Notes: generated by a model not told the origin, from the letters alone. DNA of 52,693 bases from UBA8752 sp042095055 (GCA_042095055.1 JBELBZ010000013.1:1-52693), one strand, 5' to 3'. Counted from the first letter of the stretch, positions 1 through 9,466 are shown. Numbers and translations are program-made.

Positions 1-3000
1 AATGGCGATGCCAATGGTTATGCCGGTTCAGACATGAAGGTGTTGGCGGGACAATTCACAACGGATGGAGACATCTCCATGGAATTGCACACGCAAATCT
101 TCATCAACGGTGTGGGGCTTGATGTTTACTCAATCGATGCAATGGGAACCCTTCCCACTTTTGTTTACCCCTCTGTTGAAGACCCGGGTTGTACAGATGC
201 CACCGCGTGCAACTATGACGAGAATGCGGGCGTGGATGATGGTTCATGCACGTACCCAGATGAGGATTACCTCGATTGTAACGGCGACTGCTTAAACGAC
301 GCCGACATGGATGGCTTGTGCGACGAGCTCGAGACCAGTGGTTGCACAGATATGACAGCCTGCAACTACAACGAGAGTGTTATAGATGACGACGGTTCTT
401 GTGAGTTCACAACCTGCTTGGGTTGTACCAATGCGACTGCCTGCAACTACGACATGGACGCGACCATCGACGATGGCTCTTGCGAATCCACAAGTTGCGC
501 AGGCTGCACGGATGCCATGTCTTGCAACTATGACATGGATGCGACCATCGACGATGGTTCTTGTGATTACAGCTGCCAAGGGTGCACAGATTCTATGGCT
601 TGCAACTATGACATGGATGTCACCGAAGATGACGGGAGCTGTACCTACCCATTGACCGAATATGTGGATTGCAATGGCGATTGTCTGAATGACAGTGACA
701 GTGATGGACTCTGCGACGAAGAGGAAGGTTGTTCTGACCCAGAAGCATGTAATTACGACCCCAGTGCTGTGGTGACTGCAGCAGACTATTGTTTGATTGT
801 AGACACTGTAATGGTGCACACTGCCGGTGACCTGGCAGGCATGACCACTTACCGTTACTATGTGAAATGCGCGAACCCCGCGGACTTTGTAAGCGCAGTC
901 TCAGGTGATGTCAACAACCCTACTGTGGTGACCACCAGCACGGACTTCTTCAACGACGAACTGGGCGGCGCAACACCCAATGGCATTCAGACCCCACTGT
1001 TTGGAACCTTTCCAAACCTTCAGTACGACTCATGGGTGACCATTGGCTTGACGTCAGCTCCAGTGGCAGGCATCGGTGAAGCTGCCATCTCCACTGTACA
1101 AGGAACATCCAATCCCTGGGCTACAAACTTCGATCCTGGATTCGGAGCCCCAGGTTCAGACATTGTGATCAATGACCCCGTCGGTGGAAGTTGGTTTGCT
1201 TTGAATGGCGATGCCAACGGCATTGCAGCAAACAGCGACGACCAGCAGGTATTGATTGCGCAGCTGACCACCAGCGGCGACGTTGCAGGCAACTTCTACG
1301 TACAGGTCTTCGAAAATGGTGTTGGATCCAGTGCCCTGTTCTTTGACTTCAACATTGGAGATGCATGCTTGGCTCCCGACGATGACTGCCTCTATGCTGA
1401 GGATTTTTACGGGGTTGACTATGTGGATTGTGACGGCAACTGCCTGAACGACTCTGATGCGGACGGTGTCTGTGACGAGGACGAGGTGGGTGGATGTACG
1501 GACGCCATGGCCTTGAACTATGACATGGCAGCCACTGATGACGATGGTTCCTGCGCTTATCCAGCGCCCAGTGTGTTCGACATCATTGCCTCGAGCGATG
1601 CACATACCGTCCTCGAAGACCTGATTGTCTTGGCCGGTTTGGATGGAACATTGACCAACGACGGAGCCTGGACGGTGTTTGCGCCTACCGACGCTGCTGT
1701 GGCGGACTTGCCCAGCTTCGTGGTCGACTACCTCCTGGGCAATCCATCAGCCTTGACCGATGTTTTGACCTACCACGTGGCTGCAGATTCAGTGACCAGT
1801 AACATGTTGAGTGATGGATTGACCATTGAAATGATCAACGGCCAGACCGCCACCATTTCAATCACAGCGGATGGCATCTTCATCAACGACGCTGAAATCA
1901 TCATCGCGGACTTGATCGCAGAAAACGGCGTTGTTCACGTGATTGATGCGGTGATTGTTCCGGCCATTGAAGGTTGCACGGAGTTGGTGTCTTGTAACTA
2001 CAATCCTTTGGCCACCACCGACGATGGCAGCTGCGAGTCAGAGAGCTGTGCGGGTTGTTTGAACGAATTGGCCTGCAACTATGACAGCACAGCCACCATC
2101 AATGACGCCCCAAGCTGCACTTTCCCCATCGATTTGTGGGGGGTCGACTATGTGGATTGCGCTGGAGTATGCGACAACGATGCAGATGATGACGGCATTT
2201 GTGATGAGGCCGAGGTTGACGGATGTATCTACGACGATGCCTGTAACTATGACCCAGCAGCCACGGAGGACGATGGAAGCTGTGACTACGAGAGTTGTGC
2301 CGGTTGTACCGATGAAATGGCATGTAACTATGATGCAACGGCCACCATCAATGACGGCTGCCTCTACCCAGTAGACCTCTACGGTTCTCCTTATGTCGAT
2401 TGCGATGGAGCATGCATCAATGATTCCGATGGCGACGATGTCTGCGATGAGGACGAAATCGCAGGTTGTTTGGACGAGGGTGCTTGTAACTACGACCCCA
2501 ATGCCACGGACTACGACGTGACCCTATGTGACTACAGTTGCTTGGGTTGTACCGATCCCGCTGCTGCAAACTATGATCCTACTGCAACCATCGACGATGA
2601 GACTTGCGCATACTGCGCGTTGACCATTGATACCGCTGCGACTGTTGTGGATCTGTTGTGCGCAGGAGATGCAAACGGAAGCATCACCATTGAAGGTTCA
2701 GACGGAGGTTTTGGTACTGTGGTCTATGCTTTGGAAGGCGATCCCTTCCAGAACAACCTCACCTTTGATCAGCTCTCCGGTGGGACATACAAGGTGATTG
2801 CCATGGACTCGTTGATGTGCTTGGACACTTTGAGCCTGATTGTCAATGAGCCTTCGCCCATTGTATTGCTCGCCTTTGCCACAGACCCACTCTGCAATGC
2901 TGGAACAGACGGAGCCATTTTGGCGACTGCAGAAGGTGGAACAGGGGACATCACCTATGAATTGGGTGGAGAAACCAGTGCTACAGGCAACTTTGAAGGT

Positions 3001-3579
3001 TTGGATGCAGGCCCTTACACGGTGTTCGCAACGGACGCCAACGGTTGTGAGGCCGACATCGATGCAGAAGTGACTGACCCTGCAGCGATTGAAATCACTG
3101 TGGACGATGCCACCGACCCTGATGGCGCCCCGAACGGTGAGATTTCAGTTTCTGTCGAAGGCGGCACAGGAGACTTGACCTTCGCTTGGGAAGGTCCCAA
3201 TGGCCCTTATGATTCTGAAGACATCGCAGGGCTGGAAGACGGAACCTACGCTTTGACTGTCACAGACGAGAACGGCTGTACCCAGACTGAAGTGGTGACA
3301 TTGTCAACGGTTGGCTTGACCGAGGTTACGGGTGATTTGACCGTGACCTTTATGCCAAACCCCACCAATGGTCAGTTGGTCATGGAATTGGGACAGGCTG
3401 TCAATGACGCTGTGCTCGAAGTGTTTGATGGTGCCGGCCGCAGGGTGTTCCGCCAAGAGGCGCTGAGCATTGGAAGCCGCATGCCATTGGACTTTGGTGG
3501 ATTGGCCGATGGCGTTTACCAAGTGCGCATTACTGTGGAAGAAGCTACCGCTACTCAGCGTGTTGTTGTTCGCCACTGA
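1..3579 (+). CDS. Large secreted Cys-rich repeat / FAS1 / SprB-repeat protein, 5' partial
   Basis: The reading frame is open from the first base, so the N-terminus and signal peptide lie upstream of the window. The visible part begins inside a beta-rich domain (NGDANG...FINGVG) that recurs near bases 1190-1325 (LNGDANG...FENGVG), so this domain is duplicated. It also holds 13 copies of a roughly 20-residue unit GC(T/L)D..ACNYD..AT..DDGSC, interspersed with DxDxDGxCDE segments that resemble calcium-binding thrombospondin-3 loops. One FAS1 domain lies at about bases 1570-1970 (TVFAPTDAAV, then TYHV), followed by about three SprB-type repeats (GTGD...GLDAGPYTVFATDANGC). The end is a T9SS type A sorting domain (FMPNPTNGQLVMEL...GVYQVRI). 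This architecture suggests a cell-surface or released adhesin exported through the T9SS. Its ligand is unknown. Confidence 0.85.
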   Translation, partial: NGDANGYAGSDMKVLAGQFTTDGDISMELHTQIFINGVGLDVYSIDAMGTLPTFVYPSVEDPGCTDATACNYDENAGVDDGSCTYPDEDYLDCNGDCLNDADMDGLCDELETSGCTDMTACNYNESVIDDDGSCEFTTCLGCTNATACNYDMDATIDDGSCESTSCAGCTDAMSCNYDMDATIDDGSCDYSCQGCTDSMACNYDMDVTEDDGSCTYPLTEYVDCNGDCLNDSDSDGLCDEEEGCSDPEACNYDPSAVVTAADYCLIVDTVMVHTAGDLAGMTTYRYYVKCANPADFVSAVSGDVNNPTVVTTSTDFFNDELGGATPNGIQTPLFGTFPNLQYDSWVTIGLTSAPVAGIGEAAISTVQGTSNPWATNFDPGFGAPGSDIVINDPVGGSWFALNGDANGIAANSDDQQVLIAQLTTSGDVAGNFYVQVFENGVGSSALFFDFNIGDACLAPDDDCLYAEDFYGVDYVDCDGNCLNDSDADGVCDEDEVGGCTDAMALNYDMAATDDDGSCAYPAPSVFDIIASSDAHTVLEDLIVLAGLDGTLTNDGAWTVFAPTDAAVADLPSFVVDYLLGNPSALTDVLTYHVAADSVTSNMLSDGLTIEMINGQTATISITADGIFINDAEIIIADLIAENGVVHVIDAVIVPAIEGCTELVSCNYNPLATTDDGSCESESCAGCLNELACNYDSTATINDAPSCTFPIDLWGVDYVDCAGVCDNDADDDGICDEAEVDGCIYDDACNYDPAATEDDGSCDYESCAGCTDEMACNYDATATINDGCLYPVDLYGSPYVDCDGACINDSDGDDVCDEDEIAGCLDEGACNYDPNATDYDVTLCDYSCLGCTDPAAANYDPTATIDDETCAYCALTIDTAATVVDLLCAGDANGSITIEGSDGGFGTVVYALEGDPFQNNLTFDQLSGGTYKVIAMDSLMCLDTLSLIVNEPSPIVLLAFATDPLCNAGTDGAILATAEGGTGDITYELGGETSATGNFEGLDAGPYTVFATDANGCEADIDAEVTDPAAIEITVDDATDPDGAPNGEISVSVEGGTGDLTFAWEGPNGPYDSEDIAGLEDGTYALTVTDENGCTQTEVVTLSTVGLTEVTGDLTVTFMPNPTNGQLVMELGQAVNDAVLEVFDGAGRRVFRQEALSIGSRMPLDFGGLADGVYQVRITVEEATATQRVVVRH

Positions 3580-3602
3580 CCTCCGAAACTGCAAGTGATT
3601 GT

Positions 3603-3630
3603 AAAACGCCGGCCCTTTGGCCGGCGTTTT
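3603..3630 (+). terminator. Rho-independent terminator of the repeat-protein gene
   Basis: A 12-base stem (AAAACGCCGGCC paired with GGCCGGCGTTTT) closes on the four-base loop CTTT and ends in a T run, 23 bases past the stop codon at 3579. It separates the two tandem repeat-protein genes and argues against the upstream GTG at 3595 being a real start. Confidence 0.85.
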
Positions 3631-3669
3631 CATTTCCAGAAACCGCATAGAATGCGGAAATTGAACCCA

Positions 3670-6288
3670 ATGAAGATTCAACCTCGTTTCTCCGATCCTT
3701 CTATGAAGTCGAATATCCCTTTCGTTGTGCTCGCCTTGGCACTCCTTCTTTCAACGGTGCAGGGGGCCAAGGGTCAGGATTGCGCTCCGATGGGCATCCT
3801 CGATGTTCATGTTGCTTTTGAATTGGACACAGTGGCCCTTCAACTGGAAGTGGATACTGCAGCCACATGGGGTTTTGATCTGGAATCAGACAGCTTGTGC
3901 AGCACCGACAGTCTCGGAGCTTGGGCTTGCTTGAATTGGGATACGGTCTTGTATTCGGTGGCATCCATTCCGCCGAATGGCGAAACACCATTGGATTTCG
4001 AGGTTTTGGTGCAGGCAGATTCCACGGCACCCATTGTCCTGTTCGAATGGTCGGGAAGTCCCTTGCTGGCGGCTACAGCGTGGTGGGTCAGTGGCACAGA
4101 CACCACTGAGGCGAACCTGTTGACTCAGGGTCAATGGACACTGCCAGGAGGAGACACCTCTACTGTGGTGCATTGCGCATTGACACCGAGTTGTGCTGTT
4201 CCAGGCTGCACGGATCCAGAGGCTTGCAATTATGATGCAGCGGCTACAGAAGACGATGGCTCATGTGACTATGCTTTCTTCTGTTTTGATTGTGAAGGGA
4301 ACTGTCTGTGCGACGAAGATGCAGATGGGGTGTGCGATCCTTTCGAGTTTCCGGGTTGCACAGACCCTGAAGCCTGTAACTGGGCACCGGTGTATACCGA
4401 AGAAGATGGAAGCTGTTTTTATGCCCAGCCCGGCTTTGATTGTGCGGGATTCTGTCTTCCGGTGGACAACGACGAATGCGGATTTGCAGATCCTATCGCG
4501 TGTGGACAGGTGGTCACTGCCACCACCGTATGTGCCGATACCACGGAGAGTGATTTTTGCGACCAATACAACATAGGCAACTACTACCACGGTGGGCTGT
4601 GGTACACCATCATGGGGACGGGAGACACGCTCAGGGCTTCTATGTGCTTTGAGGATACCGAATACGACACCTATTTGAGCGTTTATGAGGGCAGTTGTGG
4701 CAACTTGGATTGCATCGCGGGAAATGACGACCAAGACGAGACAAATTTCTTTGCCGAGCCCTGTTTTGAGAATTTCCTGTCTTCTGCAGTGGATTGGGAA
4801 AGTGAAGAAGGGGTGGAGTACTTCCTCCATGTGAGCGGGTCCAATGCGGTCACACCCGCAGTGGGCGGTTTTGATTTCGTCTTGGTGTGCGATGGGGTAG
4901 AGGTCGGTGCGTGTTTGGATTCACTGGCTTGCAACTTCAATCCTTTCGGCACGTTTGATGACGGATCCTGCGATTATGCTTCTTGTGCAGGTTGTGGACT
5001 CCTTGCGGCGTGCAATTTTGACAGCACAGCGGTCATCAATGATTTGACGCTGTGCGATTTCAGCTGTTACGGATGCACGGACAATGGCGCCTGTAATTTC
5101 AATCCGGATGCGACCATCGAGAGCGGCCTGTGCGAATACAGTTCTTGCGCGGGGTGCTTGGATGTCGAGGCTTGTAATTTCGATCCCGACGCCATTTTAG
5201 ATGGGGACAATTGCGAATTCACGTCTTGCGTGGGGTGCACAGATTCAGCAGCATCCAACTACAACCCCGGCGCCACCGAGGAAGATGGAAGCTGTACCTA
5301 TTGTGACCTGACCCTCTCTGACCCTGCGGTGACAGCGGAGACTTGCTTCGAAACCTTGGATGGCACAGCATTGGTGGTGTTGGATTCGGCGTTGACCGAC
5401 ACTGTCTATTATGAGCTGAGTACCTCGGGATTCGTTGAATCTGCTCCTTGGACGGACGGTGTTTTTGCCGATCTGATTCCGGGAGACTATTTGTTGGAAG
5501 TGTTTGATGGTGACAGCACCTGCAGTGCAGTGCAAGTATTCACGGTGGCGGCGGCACCAGATGCGGCCCTGTTTTTGGTGTCATCTGCACCGGCATGCGC
5601 AGGTGGCGATGACGGCAGTGTTTCGGCCTTCGTGGCTGGGAGTGTCATGGCCACTTCCTATCAGCTCAATGGAGAACCGGCCAGCATAGACGGCAACTTT
5701 TTAGGCTTGTCGGCAGGAGATTATTTCGTCGATGTCAATGTCTTGACAACGGGAGGGAATACCTGCGCAGATACAGCGAGCATCACGGTTGTAGATCCCG
5801 AGGGCATGGTGGTCATTGTTGATGAGATCGGAGGGGCCAACCCCGGTGAAGAAAACGGCGGAGTGGCCGTGACAGTGACAGGTGGAATTGAGCCCTATTC
5901 CTTTGAGTGGACGGGCCCCACAGGTTCAACAGGGGCGGAGGACCCAGATGATTTGGGCGCAGGTGACTGGACCCTTGAGGTCACCGGGGGAGATGGATGT
6001 ACCACCAGCCTTGTGGTGTCAGTGCCCGTTGGACTTCAGGAATGGAGGTCACCTCAATTTTCCGTGGTCCCCAATCCGACGCGTGACACCTACAGCGTGC
6101 AGTTTTCCAGACCCTTTCAAGGCGCGCTGGAAGTGACCGACGTGATGGGGCGCAGGTTGGAACTGCTGCGCGTCGAATCCAGCATGGTGCAGGGCAACTT
6201 GGCAGGAAGGCCATCGGGTGTTTACCTCCTTCGGGCAGTAAACGCGCAGGGCATGGGAGCCGTAACCCGCCTGGTGAAACAGGACTGA
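3670..6288 (+). CDS. Secreted Cys-rich repeat protein with T9SS sorting domain
   Basis: This is an 872-residue secreted protein, paralogous in its repeats to the gene just upstream. The frame is open from a GTG at 3595, but that codon precedes the terminator. ATG 3670, or ATG 3703 (which leaves a compact signal peptide MKSNIPFVVLALALLLSTVQG), is the likely start. The N-terminal third is a beta domain without a recognised family. It is followed by about seven Cys repeats (GCTDPEACNYDAAATEDDGSC-like), split by a domain around bases 4450-4900 with SDFCDQYNIGNYYHGGLWYT and YDTYLSVYEGSCG, which resembles bacterial pre-peptidase or CUB-like surface modules. SprB-like repeats and a C-terminal T9SS sorting domain (FSVVPNPTRDTYSVQF...GVYLLRAV) complete it. 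A surface structural or adhesion role is inferred. No catalytic motif is seen. Confidence 0.82.
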   Translation: MKIQPRFSDPSMKSNIPFVVLALALLLSTVQGAKGQDCAPMGILDVHVAFELDTVALQLEVDTAATWGFDLESDSLCSTDSLGAWACLNWDTVLYSVASIPPNGETPLDFEVLVQADSTAPIVLFEWSGSPLLAATAWWVSGTDTTEANLLTQGQWTLPGGDTSTVVHCALTPSCAVPGCTDPEACNYDAAATEDDGSCDYAFFCFDCEGNCLCDEDADGVCDPFEFPGCTDPEACNWAPVYTEEDGSCFYAQPGFDCAGFCLPVDNDECGFADPIACGQVVTATTVCADTTESDFCDQYNIGNYYHGGLWYTIMGTGDTLRASMCFEDTEYDTYLSVYEGSCGNLDCIAGNDDQDETNFFAEPCFENFLSSAVDWESEEGVEYFLHVSGSNAVTPAVGGFDFVLVCDGVEVGACLDSLACNFNPFGTFDDGSCDYASCAGCGLLAACNFDSTAVINDLTLCDFSCYGCTDNGACNFNPDATIESGLCEYSSCAGCLDVEACNFDPDAILDGDNCEFTSCVGCTDSAASNYNPGATEEDGSCTYCDLTLSDPAVTAETCFETLDGTALVVLDSALTDTVYYELSTSGFVESAPWTDGVFADLIPGDYLLEVFDGDSTCSAVQVFTVAAAPDAALFLVSSAPACAGGDDGSVSAFVAGSVMATSYQLNGEPASIDGNFLGLSAGDYFVDVNVLTTGGNTCADTASITVVDPEGMVVIVDEIGGANPGEENGGVAVTVTGGIEPYSFEWTGPTGSTGAEDPDDLGAGDWTLEVTGGDGCTTSLVVSVPVGLQEWRSPQFSVVPNPTRDTYSVQFSRPFQGALEVTDVMGRRLELLRVESSMVQGNLAGRPSGVYLLRAVNAQGMGAVTRLVKQD

Positions 6289-6310
6289 CCTCTTCGAATT
6301 TAGAGGTCAG
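6285..6310. terminator. Bidirectional hairpin shared by two convergent stop codons
   Basis: A perfect nine-base inverted repeat (CTGACCTCT at 6285-6293, AGAGGTCAG at 6302-6310) has an eight-base loop. The plus-strand stop (6286-6288) and the last base of the minus-strand stop (6300-6302) fall in its arms. It has no long T tract on either side, so termination may be weak or may rely on stem stability. Confidence 0.55.
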
Positions 6311-7646
6311 AGGCCTTGTATACCCGTTCCCAAATCACGTCTCCGTTGGCGCTGTGCGTGCGGATGGTCATCACGCGCTCCTTTCGCGGCCCCTCGACTT
6401 CGAGGGTGCCAAAGTTGCGGCTGCCCACCATGGTTCCAGGAACCCGGCGGGTATTGGGTTCATCGGAGTGGTCGTAGGTGCCACTGGTCAAAGCGCTGCA
6501 CGTAAAATCGAGGACCTTTTTTCCATCGGCACCCTGTAGTTCGGTCAGTTCAGAGTTGTGACGGTCACCTGAAAGGAAGACCACACCACGGATGTCCTCA
6601 GCTGCAATGCGCTCCAAGATGCCATCGCGTTCCTCTGGATACAGCGCCATGTTTTCGTATCCGGCAAAATCAGACAGGAACTGTCCGCCGATGGCAATGA
6701 CCTTGAACGGAGCCCGGCTATACTGGAGCGCTTGAATCAGCCAGTTGACCTGCTCTGGACCCAGCACTTGTGGCTGTTGGGTGACGTTGTCATGGTTGAC
6801 CCGAAATGAGCGGTTGTCCAAGAGGAAGAAGTCGACATCGTGGAATTGGAATGAAGTCGTGACCCCTTGGTTTTGGAGTGCAGGCAAACCTTGAGAAGGG
6901 TTGGCCCAAAACTCGCCAAAAGTGGTTGCAGCCCAGTCCTTGTGAATCCAGCTTCCATCGGAATCGTTGGGGCCATAGTCGTGGTCATCCCACAATGCGT
7001 AATGAGGACAGGACCCCAGCAGCTTCTGCAGTTCGGGCAGCCTGCGCAGGTGGCTGTAGCGGTGTTGCATGCCTGAGCGCGAAGAAAAATCGACCTCCCG
7101 GAAATAAACGTTGTCTCCGAGCCACAGCATGAGGTCGGGTTGGAGGTTGGCAATGCCATCAAAAATCTCGTAACCCCCACCATAGGGACGGCCAGGGCGG
7201 TCAAATTCTGGCTCATTGATAAAAGCACAGGACCCCAAAGCCACCTTAAACGGTGGCGGATCGAACCGGTATTGCCACAAAGGCTGGGTGGAGAAGCGCT
7301 GAAGGGTGGTGTCAATGCCATCCACCACGCGCTCGTCATTGATCAACACCTGAAAGCGATAGTCTGTGCCGGGCTGAAGGCCTCCAAGGTCGAAGGTGGC
7401 CGTATGGGCATGTTCCCTTGAGAGGTCTTGTTCCGCGGCCACCACGACCTCTGTAGGGGCATTCCCCATGGAATCCGCCCAGCACACAAGGGCAGCTTGG
7501 CACGGGGCTGCAGACTGAATCCAGATTCGGGCGTCGCGCATTCCGACGTGACCGACCATGGGTTGACAAGCCAATTGGGCAGCTCCCGTTGAGGCCAACG
7601 ACAAAAGAAAGAAGGAGAGGAGCAACCTCGGAGCAGTGGACTTCAT
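6300..7646 (-). CDS. PhoD-like secreted alkaline phosphatase/phosphodiesterase
   Basis: A 448-residue metallophosphatase of the PhoD family. Such enzymes hydrolyse phosphomonoesters or phosphodiesters outside the cytoplasm with a Ca/Fe-type metal centre. The N-terminus is a clear signal peptide (MKSTAPRLLLSFFLLSLASTGAAQ), so ATG 7646 is preferred over the in-frame codon 13 residues upstream. A fibronectin-like PhoD N-terminal domain (PMVGHVGMRDARIWIQ) comes first. The metal-binding blocks follow: GSCAF, LWLGDNVYF, ALWDDHDYGPNDSD and FLSGDRHNSEL. No T9SS tail or lipobox is present, so a periplasmic location is inferred. It shares its strand with the small gene upstream (81-base gap) and converges on the repeat protein. 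No Pho-type regulatory site was recognised. Confidence 0.88.
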   Translation of the reverse strand: MKSTAPRLLLSFFLLSLASTGAAQLACQPMVGHVGMRDARIWIQSAAPCQAALVCWADSMGNAPTEVVVAAEQDLSREHAHTATFDLGGLQPGTDYRFQVLINDERVVDGIDTTLQRFSTQPLWQYRFDPPPFKVALGSCAFINEPEFDRPGRPYGGGYEIFDGIANLQPDLMLWLGDNVYFREVDFSSRSGMQHRYSHLRRLPELQKLLGSCPHYALWDDHDYGPNDSDGSWIHKDWAATTFGEFWANPSQGLPALQNQGVTTSFQFHDVDFFLLDNRSFRVNHDNVTQQPQVLGPEQVNWLIQALQYSRAPFKVIAIGGQFLSDFAGYENMALYPEERDGILERIAAEDIRGVVFLSGDRHNSELTELQGADGKKVLDFTCSALTSGTYDHSDEPNTRRVPGTMVGSRNFGTLEVEGPRKERVMTIRTHSANGDVIWERVYKASDL

Positions 7647-7727
7647 GAAAAAGGGTTGGCCCCGAAGTTCGGAACCAACCCTCAAATACGCAGCGTAGAA
7701 AAACAGATGAGCAGATTGACGGAAATG

Positions 7728-7946
7728 TCAGTCGATGGAGTAGTCCACACCTTCAATGGCGGGCCCCACTTTTACCATGTATTGGATGCCGGCCATCTCT
7801 ACCCGGATCATTTTGAAGACCTCCTTGCTTGTTGGAAGTCGAAGGTTGAATGTCATGCCGTCGAATCCGTCAGGATACCGGGACTTGATCAAGGAGCGAA
7901 CAGGTTGGTCGAGCTTTTCATAGCTCACAATGCGTCGGTTGGACAT
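7728..7946 (-). CDS. Small conserved cytoplasmic protein, function unknown
   Basis: A 72-residue protein starting MSNRRIVSYEKLDQPVRSLI. The frame extends upstream to 8009, but that extension would run toward the divergent fusion gene, and the internal ATG at 7946 gives the compact form I recall for small flavobacterial proteins of this type (a short helix, then YPDGFDGMTFNL, a beta hairpin and a VKV end). The recall is from memory and was not searched. No signal peptide, membrane segment or metal-binding motif is visible. It lies 81 bases before the PhoD-like gene on the same strand and could share its transcript. The function is unknown. Confidence 0.6.
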   Translation of the reverse strand: MSNRRIVSYEKLDQPVRSLIKSRYPDGFDGMTFNLRLPTSKEVFKMIRVEMAGIQYMVKVGPAIEGVDYSID

Positions 7947-8077
7947 AGGGCAACAGTTTGGAATCGATTCCGGATACTGCGTCCGATTCAAAAAGGTTTC
8001 ATCCCCCATTCATTTGGCTCCATTCCTTCAGAGTGCACTTCTGTGCGGTTGTATATTCACAGGGCAAACCAAATGCG

Positions 8078-9466
8078 ATGCGTGACCTGATTGAAAACAT
8101 CCGCAACAACACCCCGGAGGGCTTTGATTATGAATGGTTGGGTCGCTGTGTTCGGGACATCGATTGCTCCGCATTGGACCTCACCGGCCTTGTGCCTGAC
8201 TTTGATCCCAGCTCGGGAAACTATGCCCGCAACATTTTGCTGATGGAGCCCTTTGAAGTGGTGGTCTTGCATTGGCCGCCAGGGGTCGAGAGCGCCATTC
8301 ACCACCACGATGGGTTTTGGGGGTATGTGCTGTGTGTCCAAGGAGAGGTTGAAAACGTGGAGTATGCATTTCACGAAGGCTCAAAGGAATTGCGCGAGCG
8401 GGGCGCTTTGTGCGTCAAGGCAGGAGGGGTTTTGCCTGAACCGGACGGCACCATTCACAAGATTGTAAACCCCAGCTCGGAGCACCCCCTTGTCACGGTG
8501 CATTTCTATGCGCCAGCCCTTGAGAATCTGGACGGAATGGTCCTTTACGATGCAGAACGCTGTTGGAGAGGGGAATTGAATGAACACGCCACTACAGCGT
8601 CTTTTCATCAAGACGAAAAGGGATTTAGATCCTTGGAGAAGGAGGCGTTTTCATTTGTGCCGCTCCACGTTGTTCCAGGAAATGAGACCCACAAACTGTA
8701 CCCCCTGATTCCAAAGCCCACCAAGGCTGAGATCATGGACTCCATCTCCAGCTATTATGCAGAGCAGGCGACGCGTTACGATGACCTCGACGGCGCCAGC
8801 CTGAAGCGCAGCCGATATACATCGCGCATCGACGAGATTTTGGCCGATGATTTGAAGGCACTACAACCCGAGCGGGTCTTACATATAGCCTGCGGAACGG
8901 GCCGACGCGCGTTGGGGATCAGAGACATTGCGCAGCTCGATTACACCCTTGACGGCATTGACATCAGTGCTTCGATGGTGGAGCAAGCACGCCAGCGCGG
9001 CATTGCAGGTCGAATCGGTGTTTGGAACGAATGCGGCGCGGAAAGCCACGGGTATGACGCGGTGGCCTTTTTGTATGCTTTTGGACACATTCCAACGGCT
9101 GATGAACGCCGAGAAAGCCTCGAAAAGGTGTTTTCCGCATTGCGGCCTGGAGGGCGTTTTTATTTCGATGTCTTCAACCTGGACAACGCCAATGAATGGG
9201 GCCCAGATGCGCAGCGGACATTTGAGGAGTTGAACCTCAGTGCAGTGGGTTATGAAAGGGGAGACCTTTTTTACAAGCGGCACAACGGGAAATCAGTGTC
9301 ATTCTTGCATTACTTCACCAAGGAAGGCATTGTGGGTTTGGTGGAATCGTGTGGATTTGTGGTCTCTCACGTTCACCGCATTGGCTACGTTCAACAGAGT
9401 GGCGAGTCCCTGGGCTTGGAAGCAGAGGGGGGCAATTTTTTGATCATCGCAGAAAAGCCCGCTTGA
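8078..9466 (+). CDS. Cysteine dioxygenase fused to a class I SAM methyltransferase
   Basis: A 462-residue two-domain protein. Residues 1 to about 200 match cysteine dioxygenase, a cupin that oxidises L-cysteine to cysteine sulfinate with Fe(II) and O2. Visible hallmarks are Y49-x-R51-N52 (substrate carboxylate Arg), H75 and H77 plus H127 as the iron triad, and T140-x-H142-x-Y144 matching the Ser-His-Tyr motif. G82 sits where mammalian enzymes have the crosslinked Cys, as in bacterial members. Residues about 221-462 form a class I methyltransferase: motif I VLHIACGTG (267-275), then GIDISASMVEQA and FSALRPGGRFYFDVFN. ATG 8078 is chosen because the cupin fold begins there. The earlier in-frame ATG at 7958 would overlap the divergent small gene. 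pdxH follows after 34 bases. The methylation substrate is unknown. Confidence 0.8.
   Translation: MRDLIENIRNNTPEGFDYEWLGRCVRDIDCSALDLTGLVPDFDPSSGNYARNILLMEPFEVVVLHWPPGVESAIHHHDGFWGYVLCVQGEVENVEYAFHEGSKELRERGALCVKAGGVLPEPDGTIHKIVNPSSEHPLVTVHFYAPALENLDGMVLYDAERCWRGELNEHATTASFHQDEKGFRSLEKEAFSFVPLHVVPGNETHKLYPLIPKPTKAEIMDSISSYYAEQATRYDDLDGASLKRSRYTSRIDEILADDLKALQPERVLHIACGTGRRALGIRDIAQLDYTLDGIDISASMVEQARQRGIAGRIGVWNECGAESHGYDAVAFLYAFGHIPTADERRESLEKVFSALRPGGRFYFDVFNLDNANEWGPDAQRTFEELNLSAVGYERGDLFYKRHNGKSVSFLHYFTKEGIVGLVESCGFVVSHVHRIGYVQQSGESLGLEAEGGNFLIIAEKPA

Noticed and set aside
180..660. Regular DNA repeats suggestive of a CRISPR or satellite
   Set aside because: The periodicity is codon-phased, varies in sequence, and encodes the Cys/Asp protein repeat inside an open frame.
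3595..3669. GTG 3595 as start of the second repeat protein
   Set aside because: The codons would read through the terminator hairpin at 3603-3630. A signal peptide begins only at 3670 or 3703.
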